DNA of 33,999 bases. It comes from Candidatus Gottesmanbacteria bacterium GW2011_GWC1_43_10. Lineage in GTDB: Bacteria > Patescibacteriota > Microgenomatia > UBA10105. This document shows positions 8,968 to 17,203 of the stretch, piece by piece. The notes beneath the pieces were generated by a model, which was not told where the DNA came from, did not search any database, and saw nothing but the letters and a program-made list of their open reading frames with translations. The stretch's first letter is position 1. Each line of letters begins with the position of its first letter. The position numbers and the translations under genes are program-made. The DNA is taken from NCBI GenBank assembly GCA_000995415.1, contig LCEX01000031.1, forward strand, positions 1 to 33,999, read 5' to 3'.

Positions 8968-9609
8968 ATGAAGCGCGGATATTTTATTACATTTGAGGGA
9001 GGCGAAGGGGCCGGCAAATCTATTCAGGTAGAGATTTTAGCTAGTCATTTGCATGAGGAAGGTTATCATGTCAAAGTCACCCGCGAACCAGGGGGCACGC
9101 GCATCGGCGAACAAATCAGAGCAATTACTCATAGTAGTGAAAACGTAGATCTTGAAGCAACGACTGAAGCATATTTGATGGCAGCAGCTCGGGCGCAACA
9201 CGTGGAACAGGTGATATTTCCATCTCTTGAAGCCGGGCATATTGTTGTTTGCGATCGCTACGTGGATTCAAGTATCGCTTATCAAGGATATGGAAGAAAG
9301 TTGGGCCCGGAGAAAATTGCTGAGCTTAATGAACTGGCCGTCAACGGAGCCATCCCTGACCTTACTTTACTTTTGAATGTACCCATCGAAAAGGGACTGA
9401 GACGCCGAAATAAATCTTTAAAACCGCGCGACCGACTGGATTTGCAACAAAAAGAATTTTATGAGCGAGTTTATGTCGGATATCTAGAATTAGCCCAAAA
9501 AAATCCCCAGCGTTATGTAGTCATTGATGCGACAAAACCGATTGAGCAGGTGGGTTCTGAGATTTGGGAAGTAGTCCGACAAAAATTGCAAAAGCATCAT
9601 GGCAAATAA
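8968..9609 (+). CDS. tmk: Thymidylate kinase
   Basis: FITFEGGEGAGKSIQ; VTREPGGTRIGEQIR; CDRYVDSSIAYQGYGR. Confidence 0.93.
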   Translation: MKRGYFITFEGGEGAGKSIQVEILASHLHEEGYHVKVTREPGGTRIGEQIRAITHSSENVDLEATTEAYLMAAARAQHVEQVIFPSLEAGHIVVCDRYVDSSIAYQGYGRKLGPEKIAELNELAVNGAIPDLTLLLNVPIEKGLRRRNKSLKPRDRLDLQQKEFYERVYVGYLELAQKNPQRYVVIDATKPIEQVGSEIWEVVRQKLQKHHGK

Positions 9610-10186
9610 ACTTAAACCCAAAAAAGGCAAATTGACGGTCATTGCTGGCCCCATGTTTGCCGGTAAAACTACCAAGCTTCTTACCCTTTTTTCAGTTCTC
9701 TCAGATCTCGATTTTAGTGTTTTGTGTTTTAAAGCCGAAGCCTTAAGTAATGGCGGCATGGGACATACCCGTTCGCATGATGAACGACCATTGCCAGTGA
9801 TTTATATTGACATGAACAAACCGGAAAAAATTTTGCACTACGTGGGGAGTGGTGGGATCCAAAAAGTGATCATTGATGCGGTACATTTTTTCCCAAAGAC
9901 CAGTTTTATGGGTGTGGTTGATACGCTTTTAGCACAGGGTATTGATGTTTATGTGAACGGTTTGATTTTTGATTATCGCAAAAAGGAATATGGGGCTACA
10001 CGTGTACTTATGAAAAAAGCTGATGAGTGCATCGAGCAATATTCCATTTGCGTCAAATGTGGGGGTCGTGCCGCTCACACCGAGCGCGTTTCGGGAAGTA
10101 CCGAGGTCTCAATTGGCACTACGGGCCGCAAAAAAGCTGAATATGTCGCAGTTTGCAGTACTTGCCACAAGGTTTATCAAGGGTAA
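9599..10186 (+). CDS. tdk: Thymidine kinase (TK1-type) homolog with altered active site
   Basis: VIAGPMFAGKTTKLL; two CxxC-type zinc knuckles; EYVAVCSTCHKVY; IIDAVHFF where IDExQFF is expected. Confidence 0.8.
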   Translation: MANKLKPKKGKLTVIAGPMFAGKTTKLLTLFSVLSDLDFSVLCFKAEALSNGGMGHTRSHDERPLPVIYIDMNKPEKILHYVGSGGIQKVIIDAVHFFPKTSFMGVVDTLLAQGIDVYVNGLIFDYRKKEYGATRVLMKKADECIEQYSICVKCGGRAAHTERVSGSTEVSIGTTGRKKAEYVAVCSTCHKVYQG

Positions 10187-10191
10187 ATATT

Positions 10192-10773
10192 ATGACCACG
10201 ATTTATATTTGCCGACACGGAGCTTATGAAAACCCGCAAAAGGTTTTTCATGGCAGATTGCCGGGTTTTCCTTTGTCTCAAATAGGCAAAACCCAGGCGC
10301 GCAAATTGTCCCTGGCGCTTAAAAGTAAACCAATTGCTGCTATTTACTCAAGTCCTTTGACCCGGGCCTACCAAACAGCGGAAATTATAGCCCGCCCTCA
10401 TAAACTAAAAATTACTCAGGATGATCGACTCATGGATGTGAGTACTCCGCTCCAAGGGAAACCGCTGACTTTGATTTTTAAAATCGAGGGAAATTTTTAC
10501 CAGGAAAAATATATTAAAAAAGGCGGAGAAAGATTGGGTCAGGTATTCACCCGGATCAAAGAGACAGTTGACGACATCTTGCAAAAACATGCGGGTTTTG
10601 AGGTAGTCGTAGTCACGCATGGAGACCTGATCATGAGTTTCAAATCGATGTTACTTGATGGAAAATTGCCGAAATATTACCCTTATGTTTCTGATTATGT
10701 GGCCCAAGGAGTAGGATACAAACTGGTATTTAACGGCCATAAATTCAGTCATCTCAGCCCCATCTTTTCATGA
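10192..10773 (+). CDS. Histidine phosphatase (phosphoglycerate mutase-like)
   Basis: IYICRHGAYENP; YSSPLTRAYQTAEII; VVVTHGDLI; ATG 10192 preferred over TTG 10153. Confidence 0.88.
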   Translation: MTTIYICRHGAYENPQKVFHGRLPGFPLSQIGKTQARKLSLALKSKPIAAIYSSPLTRAYQTAEIIARPHKLKITQDDRLMDVSTPLQGKPLTLIFKIEGNFYQEKYIKKGGERLGQVFTRIKETVDDILQKHAGFEVVVVTHGDLIMSFKSMLLDGKLPKYYPYVSDYVAQGVGYKLVFNGHKFSHLSPIFS

Positions 10774-10913
10774 AACGTTTTCCCCGTTGCAAAGCAGCAA
10801 AAAATAGACTACTATTTAGTACCATATGATCTGATAGTCCTGCTCCAAACTAGCTTCGCTTGTTCCAGCCCTTTCTGCTATATTATATTTATTCTATATA
10901 AAAGGAGACTATC

Positions 10914-12236
10914 ATGAACAAATTAAATAAAACTGACCTGGAAATCGCAAACCTCATCAAACTCGAAGAAAAACGGGAGACAGAGGTCTTGGAGATGATC
11001 CCTTCGGAAAATTACGCCTCGACAGCGGTACGTGAAGCGATTGGCTCGGTTCTCACCAACAAATATTCCGAAGGTTATGCCAATAAGCGGTATTATCAGG
11101 GCAATCGTTACGTAGATGAGGTTGAAAAGTTAGCTGTTCTGCGCGCGAAAGAGTTATTCAACGTACCTCATGCCAATGTCCAGCCTTATTCCGGAAGTCC
11201 GGCCAATTCTGCAGTTTACTTTGCATTACTTCGCCCCGGGGACAAAATCATGGGTTTGCGCTTATCAGGCGGGGGACATTTGACACACGGACATCCAGAC
11301 GTGACTTTTTCCGGCCGCTATTTCAAATCAGTCCAGTATGACGTGGAATCAGATGGTTGGATTGATATGAACAAGGCAGCGAAACTGGCTAAAAAAGAAA
11401 AGCCGGATATTATTGTTGTTGGCACTACAGCATATCCCAGGATTTTGCAATGGAAGAAATGGCGCGAAATTGCCGATAAATGCGGAGCTTTGATTTTGGC
11501 TGATGTTTCCCATATTGCCGGGATGATTGCAGGCGGAGCATATCCATCGCCCGTGCCTTATGCTGATGTTGTGATGTTTACGACCCACAAGACCATGCGC
11601 GGGCCGCGAGGCGCGGTCTTATTAGTAACCAATCGGGGTTTGAAACGTGATCCGGATATGGCCAAAAAGATTGATAAAGCTATTTTTCCCGGACTTCAGG
11701 GCGGGCCGCATGACAATGTCACAGCCGCAATTGCGGTGTGTTTCAAAGAAGCCCAAAATCCCAAATTCAAAAAATACGCCCAACAAATCGTCAATAATGC
11801 CAAAAAACTGGCTGAAGTTTTGCAAAAAGAGGGATTTGTTTTGACTTGTGGGGGGACTGACAGTCATTTGTTAGTCGTTGATTTGCGGCCGCAAAAAGTG
11901 ATTGGCAATATTGTCGCCGAAGCTTTGGAAGTAGCCAATATTGTCGTCAACTATAATACTGTCCCGCATGATACCAACCCGCCAATGTATCCGTCGGGAA
12001 TTCGACTTGGGACTCCGGCCATCACAACTCAAGGAATGAAAGAGCCGCAGATGCGTCTGATTGGCGGTTGGATAGCTGATGTGATTCGCGAAGTTGCCCA
12101 TTATCGTTTGCCCGCAGCCAAAGAAGAGCGGAGTAAATATGTGAGTGGGGTGAAAGCGGAGTTGTGGAAAAATAAAAAGTTACTGGATCTGGGCAAAGAA
12201 GTCAAAAGCCTGTGCCACAAATTCTCAGATGATTAA
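10914..12236 (+). CDS. glyA: Serine hydroxymethyltransferase
   Basis: EMIPSENYAS; NKYSEGYANKRYYQGN; TTHKTMRGPRGA; aaggaga SD upstream. Confidence 0.95.
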   Translation: MNKLNKTDLEIANLIKLEEKRETEVLEMIPSENYASTAVREAIGSVLTNKYSEGYANKRYYQGNRYVDEVEKLAVLRAKELFNVPHANVQPYSGSPANSAVYFALLRPGDKIMGLRLSGGGHLTHGHPDVTFSGRYFKSVQYDVESDGWIDMNKAAKLAKKEKPDIIVVGTTAYPRILQWKKWREIADKCGALILADVSHIAGMIAGGAYPSPVPYADVVMFTTHKTMRGPRGAVLLVTNRGLKRDPDMAKKIDKAIFPGLQGGPHDNVTAAIAVCFKEAQNPKFKKYAQQIVNNAKKLAEVLQKEGFVLTCGGTDSHLLVVDLRPQKVIGNIVAEALEVANIVVNYNTVPHDTNPPMYPSGIRLGTPAITTQGMKEPQMRLIGGWIADVIREVAHYRLPAAKEERSKYVSGVKAELWKNKKLLDLGKEVKSLCHKFSDD

Positions 12237-12254
12237 GGTCTAAGAAAGTAAAGT

Positions 12255-12629
12255 ATGACTTTAGAGTTAGAACCACCACTTTCATCCGGAATTAGCAGAG
12301 ACGTGCTCTTTGAAGCTTTAAATAGTTATTATATGTCGCAAGGACTGTTATCACCTACGAGGGCACGCCGTGAAGCAACATATGTGAGTAATAGCCTATT
12401 TAATTGTTTGGTTGAAGATAAGGTATACAGAGAAGAGCTGCCCAATGGACTTGTACGACAAACCCTTACACCACAGGCGGTGAGAGACATAACTAATGTA
12501 GATTCAGCAGTGCGGGCCTATAGTGATGGATGGCTTCACCTTAGAAGAGGCAGCGAGTTAGGCCCTCTCCGTTGGGGGGCATTGCGCACTGTGCTTCAAG
12601 GCCTTGCAGATTCAACTGGGATGAGGTAA
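12255..12629 (+). CDS. Hypothetical protein
   Basis: Open frame between glyA and rpsB. Confidence 0.45.
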   Translation: MTLELEPPLSSGISRDVLFEALNSYYMSQGLLSPTRARREATYVSNSLFNCLVEDKVYREELPNGLVRQTLTPQAVRDITNVDSAVRAYSDGWLHLRRGSELGPLRWGALRTVLQGLADSTGMR

Positions 12630-12767
12630 AATATACTTATTACTCACACTCAAATAGTATCTTCCCCTTGATAAGTTCAAGGAATATTGAGTGGTGGTTA
12701 AAGCCCCCTTCGTCCTTTCAAATGGACTGCGGCGGGCCAAGGGAGATACGCTAAGAGCTTTTTTTAT

Positions 12768-12791
12768 AAGCACCGGCGTATCGGTGCTTTT
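12768..12791 (+). terminator. Rho-independent-like hairpin aagcaccg-gcgtat-cggtgctt-tt
   Basis: 8-bp perfect stem followed by a short T tract. Confidence 0.6.
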
Positions 12792-12796
12792 AATTT

Positions 12797-12897
12797 AAAG
12801 TGCAAAGATCAAAGATCAAAATGACAGTGTAAAATTAAAAAATTTTTACATTTTGAATTGTAATTTTGATTTTTACACTTTGATTTTTAATCTAAAC
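12797..12897. repeat. Heptamer-word inverted-repeat spacer upstream of rpsB
   Basis: AAAGTGC|AAAGATC|AAAGATC|AAAATGA ... reverse complement on right arm. Confidence 0.8.
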
Positions 12898-13851
12898 ATG
12901 CAAGATATTTCTTTAAAAGATCTACTTGAAGCCGGGTGTCATTTTGGCCACAAATCCGATCGTTGGCATCCCAAAGCTGCGGGATTCATTTTTCAGGAAC
13001 GCGACGGAATCCATGTGATTGATCTGGCCAAAACCAAATCCGGTCTGGCGCTAGCTGCGGAGTTTATCAAGCAGTTGGCCAAATCCGGCGGCACAGTGCT
13101 GTTTGTCGGCACCAAACGCCAGGCAGCAGCCATCATCAAAGAAGAGGCAGAGACTGTCGGAGCGGCCTATATCAAAAAACGCTGGATCGGTGGCTTTTTG
13201 ACCAATTGGGAACAAGTACACAAAAACCTCGAAAAAATCCGCCGTCTCACCGAAGAGGAAAAAAACGGCACTTGGAACAAATACCCCAAACACGAACGGG
13301 TCAAGCTCAGCCGATACCTGCACAAGCTCAATGAGTTTTATGGCGGTGTGGTGCCGCTTACAGAGCCGCCAAAAGCGTTGGTGGTCATAGATATCAAACG
13401 TGAAGCAGTGGCTGTAGCGGAGGCCAACAATGTCGCGACCCCTGTGATAGCAGTGGTCGATACCAACTCGGACCCCACACCTGTCCAATATGTGATTCCC
13501 GCCAATGACGATGCCGTCGGATCAATCAAATTTATTACTCACTATTTAGCCGAGGCGTATCGCGAAGGAAACGAAGAAAGAGCCAAAGAAACAGAAAAAA
13601 GCCAATCCGAAGCAAAAGTAGAAAAGGTAGAAGAAGTAGGAAAAGTAGAGAAAGTATCGGCCAAAGGCCGACTGGCCGTTGGCCAGGAAAAAGTAGAACA
13701 GGCAGAAAAGGTATCGGCCAAAGACCAAGCAACCACTGTTCAGGAAAAAGCAGAGCAAGTTGAGAAGCAAGTTGACGTAGCAGTTAAACCTGAAGCAAAG
13801 CCGCAAGACGCGCCGAAAAAAAGTGGAAGAAAGAAGAAGACAGTAGAGTAA
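12898..13851 (+). CDS. rpsB: 30S ribosomal protein S2 with long Lys/Glu-rich C-terminal extension
   Basis: ISLKDLLEAGCHFGHKSDRWHPKAAGFIF; FVGTKRQAAAIIKEEA; WIGGFLTNW. Confidence 0.95.
   Translation: MQDISLKDLLEAGCHFGHKSDRWHPKAAGFIFQERDGIHVIDLAKTKSGLALAAEFIKQLAKSGGTVLFVGTKRQAAAIIKEEAETVGAAYIKKRWIGGFLTNWEQVHKNLEKIRRLTEEEKNGTWNKYPKHERVKLSRYLHKLNEFYGGVVPLTEPPKALVVIDIKREAVAVAEANNVATPVIAVVDTNSDPTPVQYVIPANDDAVGSIKFITHYLAEAYREGNEERAKETEKSQSEAKVEKVEEVGKVEKVSAKGRLAVGQEKVEQAEKVSAKDQATTVQEKAEQVEKQVDVAVKPEAKPQDAPKKSGRKKKTVE
13648..13761 (+). repeat. Two tandem 57-bp (19-codon) units in the rpsB tail
   Basis: EKVSAKGRLAVGQEKVEQA / EKVSAKDQATTVQEKAEQV. Confidence 0.8.
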
Positions 13852-13946
13852 AAGTACCAAGAGTACCACGAGCATCACAAGTACCACGGGAAGAAAGATC
13901 ATACCCATGATACTCGTGATACACTTGATACCCGTGGTACCTTTTT
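13852..13946. repeat. Nonamer-word inverted-repeat spacer upstream of tsf
   Basis: GTACCAAGA|GTACCACGA|GCATCACAA|GTACCACGG ... right arm complementary. Confidence 0.85.
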
Positions 13947-14408
13947 ATGATTGACCTAAACAAAATCAAAACCTTGCGCGAAAAAACCGGTGCGGGTATT
14001 TCCGAATGCCGGGAGGCTCTTGATGTTGCCAATGACGATTTAACCAAAGCTGAAAGTTGGCTCAAAGAGCATGGGATAAGCAAAGCCAGTAAAAAAGCTG
14101 ATCGGCAAACGAGTCAAGGTGTAGTTGAATCTTACGTTCATGGTGCCGGTAAAATCGGCGTCTTGGTCGAAGTCAACTGCGAAACTGATTTCGTGGCCCG
14201 CACAGATGATTTTAAAAAATTGGCGCATGAACTGGCTATGCAAATCTCAGCGATGAATCCCAAAACGCCTGATGAGTTACTCAAACAGCCGTACATTCGT
14301 GACCAGCAGTTGACGGTAGCGGACTTGATCAAATCCGTGATTGCCAAACTTGGCGAAAATATCCAGGTGAAGCGGTTTACACGGCTTGTTTTGGGATCAG
14401 AAAATTAA
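13947..14408 (+). CDS. tsf: Elongation factor Ts (short form)
   Basis: KTLREKTGAGISECREAL; VEVNCETDFVARTDDF. Confidence 0.95.
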   Translation: MIDLNKIKTLREKTGAGISECREALDVANDDLTKAESWLKEHGISKASKKADRQTSQGVVESYVHGAGKIGVLVEVNCETDFVARTDDFKKLAHELAMQISAMNPKTPDELLKQPYIRDQQLTVADLIKSVIAKLGENIQVKRFTRLVLGSEN

Positions 14409-14659
14409 AGTCCCAGGTGAGGTGTTTCCTGAAAATGTTCAGGACAAAATGTTGGTAGCCCCTTAATCACATGAGTTGGGAGGAAACAGTTTGTTGCTCT
14501 TAATTTTTCTTCCATCATTTCTGGAGTAAGGCATCCTTGACAATAACTTACCCATAAAATTTCGCCTTGGACATAAACTATAGAGATATGTCCATCTATT
14601 AGTTCATCAACACCCCGATTAGGTATTTTTGATCCATTACGTCTTTCGTGTCTACTCAT
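14405..14659 (-). CDS. Hypothetical protein
   Basis: Open frame, convergent with tsf (4-nt overlap). Confidence 0.45.
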   Translation of the reverse strand: MSRHERRNGSKIPNRGVDELIDGHISIVYVQGEILWVSYCQGCLTPEMMEEKLRATNCFLPTHVIKGLPTFCPEHFQETPHLGL

Positions 14660-14767
14660 TCTGGCTAATTTCTGGCACAGTCTTTATAGATTATCAAAAA
14701 TATAATTGATTTTAAAACTTCTTGTCAAGGGGTTCTTTGAAAGTTGAGCAAATTTATTGAGATGATT

Positions 14768-15364
14768 TTACGTACTGAAAACCAGCGATCCCCGCGGATT
14801 TGGTGCTTTTGTTGCTGGAAGATTGAGTAATTCACTTTTTTCGGTAAAGAACTTCAGGACTTCAAGAGCAACCTCTTTATACGTCGCCATGACTATGATT
14901 TTTTGTCTAGGATTTAACTTTTTATAAAATGTACCAATACTTTTACCTCCTAATAAGTCGTTTAATTCTTGAGCCCGTCTTTCAATTTCCGCTCCGACTG
15001 CTTTTGTTTTTAACTTATCGCTTAAGAAATGAAGCGAGTAACGAACTCCTGCGAGGCTGTTTCCCCGGAGTGGGTTACGAAGACTAGTTTCGGCAGACGG
15101 CTCACTAACGCTTTTCATGAAACTCAATCTAGCTTGCCTGCGTTTGGTATGATCAGTTCCAAAGCTATCTGGGATTGGGACACTATCAATAAATAGCCTA
15201 AGTGCGTTTAAATGCCGCATTACATCAAGAGTGTTTCCTTCTGTAATAGGTTGGAGAAAATCCTCCAAATCTGCAGGTATTTTTGGCGCACTGATAACGG
15301 CTTGTTTATACACAAAACCAGCATCAGGTACATCATTAAGTGTTAGACCTTGTTCAGGCAGCAT
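14768..15364 (-). CDS. Hypothetical protein (198 aa)
   Basis: Open frame; no family recognised. Confidence 0.55.
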   Translation of the reverse strand: MLPEQGLTLNDVPDAGFVYKQAVISAPKIPADLEDFLQPITEGNTLDVMRHLNALRLFIDSVPIPDSFGTDHTKRRQARLSFMKSVSEPSAETSLRNPLRGNSLAGVRYSLHFLSDKLKTKAVGAEIERRAQELNDLLGGKSIGTFYKKLNPRQKIIVMATYKEVALEVLKFFTEKSELLNLPATKAPNPRGSLVFST

Positions 15365-15428
15365 ATGTTTAATAAATTCTGGCCTATAGAAATGGCCGAA
15401 TAGAGTATTTTACTCTTTTTTTCTCCGC

Positions 15429-15456
15429 TTGCATAGTCTGGGTGTTTGGGTATAAT
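15429..15456 (+). promoter_or_regulatory. Sigma70-like promoter TTGCAT-N16-TATAAT before frr
   Basis: -35 at 15429-15434, -10 at 15451-15456, ATG at 15467. Confidence 0.6.
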
Positions 15457-15466
15457 ACAATTAGTC

Positions 15467-16030
15467 ATGGATGATCAATTCAGTTTAGAAATCAAAGGCA
15501 AGATGGTGCGGGCGTTTGAAGTGACGAAAAACGACCTGGGGACAGTGCGGACAGGTCGAGCCACACCAGCCTTGGTTGAGCACATCGAAATCACTGCCTA
15601 CGGCGGGAGCCAGAAGCTAAAACTTCGGGAAATGGCTACAATTACAACCATTGACTCCAAATCACTCGTGATCCACCCTTTTGATCCCACAACTCACGAA
15701 GACATCATCAAAAGCATCTCAGAGGCCAATACTGGTCTCAATCCGGTGGCTGACGGAAATGAGATCCGGATAAATATCCCCCCCCTTTCTGCCGACCGCC
15801 GACAGGAGTATGTCAAACTAGTCCATGCCAAACTGGAAGCTGGCCGGATCATGATCCGACAGATCCGGCATGAGGAAATGGCCGATCTGAAGCGCGATTT
15901 TGAGGCTAAATTGGTGACGGAAGATGACAAAAAACACTATGAAAAAATCATCCAGCAGATCACAGACGAAATGATTGCGGAAATTGATAGATTGGGAGAA
16001 CTTAAAGAAAAAGAGCTGATGCAAATATAA
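15467..16030 (+). CDS. frr: Ribosome recycling factor
   Basis: VRTGRATPALVEHIEI; IRINIPPLSADRRQEYVK; ATG 15467 preferred. Confidence 0.95.
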   Translation: MDDQFSLEIKGKMVRAFEVTKNDLGTVRTGRATPALVEHIEITAYGGSQKLKLREMATITTIDSKSLVIHPFDPTTHEDIIKSISEANTGLNPVADGNEIRINIPPLSADRRQEYVKLVHAKLEAGRIMIRQIRHEEMADLKRDFEAKLVTEDDKKHYEKIIQQITDEMIAEIDRLGELKEKELMQI

Positions 16031-16126
16031 GAAGCGTTTAGGGTTTAGCGTATAGCGTATAGTGAATAAATCGTTTACAATAGTTTTTTCTAAACGCTAG
16101 AGGCTTTACGCTAAACGCTATTTATT
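16031..16126. repeat. Heptamer-word (AGCGTWT) inverted-repeat spacer upstream of rseP
   Basis: agcgttt agggttt agcgtat agcgtat ag ... ctaaacgctagaggctttacgctaaacgcta. Confidence 0.9.
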
Positions 16127-17203
16127 ATGTTGATAACCATTCTTGTTTTTGGCATTGTGCTTTCGATTTTGGTTTTTGTCCACGAGTTGGGTCATTTTTT
16201 GGTGGCCAAAAAATTGGGAATTAGAGTCGAGGAATTTGGATTTGGATTGCCGCCGCGAATTTGGGGAAAAAGGTTTGGAGAAACTATCTATTCCGTCAAT
16301 TGGTTACCGATTGGAGGCTTTGTGAAGCTTGCCGGAGAAGATATCGAGGAGTTTGATAAGCCACTTACGTCCGAAGAAAAACGCCGGTATTTTTTTGCCA
16401 GAAGTAAAAAAGAGCGGGCGGCGGTGCTTTTAGCCGGAGTGACGATGAATTTTCTTTTGGCAGTCGTTATCATTTCCTTTATTTTCACCCAAGGAGTGTT
16501 TGTGCCTACAGACCGCGTTCATATTGAAAAAGTTGTGGCGAATGGTCCAGCAGATGCAGCTGGTATCAAAGAAAAAGATGTGATTGTTTCTTTTGGTGGC
16601 CAAAAAATCAAAACGAGTGAGGATCTCATCCGCATCACCAAGGAGCGGGTGGAACAACCTATTGATGTCGTCATTGAAAGGTCAGGCGAGCGGGTGACTT
16701 TAAATGTCACTCCCAGACGCAATCCGCCAAAAGATGAAGGACCGATGGGAGTGGTGATTTCAAATCTGGAAGAACGCAAATATGCGTGGTATCAAGCTCC
16801 TTTTTATGGACTCATGGAGGCACTCAATATTTCCTACCAGATGATTGTGTCACTAGGTACTCTTCTGTGGCGACTCCTGACTTTTCAAAAACTATCTGCT
16901 GATATTGCCGGTCCCATTGGTATCGCTCAAGCCACAGGTCAAGCTGTACAATATGGGGTGATGGCGGTACTCCAACTCATGGGAATACTTTCTTTAAATT
17001 TGGCCATTATTAACGTTTTGCCGATACCGGCTTTGGATGGAGGGAGACTCTTATTTGTAGTACTTGAGAAATTTATCGGTAAACGCGTCAAACCCCAGGC
17101 GGAACGTATGGCACACCAAATAGGCATGATTTTTTTACTGGCTCTGATTGGACTGGTGACGATCAATGATCTTTTACGCTTATTCCGGGGTAATTTCTTA
17201 TGA
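16127..17203 (+). CDS. rseP: RIP/site-2 zinc metalloprotease
   Basis: HELGHFLVAKKLGI; PDZ domain; NVLPIPALDGGRL. Confidence 0.92.
   Translation: MLITILVFGIVLSILVFVHELGHFLVAKKLGIRVEEFGFGLPPRIWGKRFGETIYSVNWLPIGGFVKLAGEDIEEFDKPLTSEEKRRYFFARSKKERAAVLLAGVTMNFLLAVVIISFIFTQGVFVPTDRVHIEKVVANGPADAAGIKEKDVIVSFGGQKIKTSEDLIRITKERVEQPIDVVIERSGERVTLNVTPRRNPPKDEGPMGVVISNLEERKYAWYQAPFYGLMEALNISYQMIVSLGTLLWRLLTFQKLSADIAGPIGIAQATGQAVQYGVMAVLQLMGILSLNLAIINVLPIPALDGGRLLFVVLEKFIGKRVKPQAERMAHQIGMIFLLALIGLVTINDLLRLFRGNFL

Noticed and set aside
12572-12754. 60-aa ORF overlapping the hypothetical gene end
   Set aside because: Overlaps a longer ORF, atypical composition, extends into a hairpin-rich non-coding segment.
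13535-13908. Several overlapping minus-strand ORFs (Leu/Phe-rich, 64-120 aa) in the rpsB tail
   Set aside because: Antisense of the Lys/Glu-rich repeat tail; apparent hydrophobicity is a codon-complement artifact.
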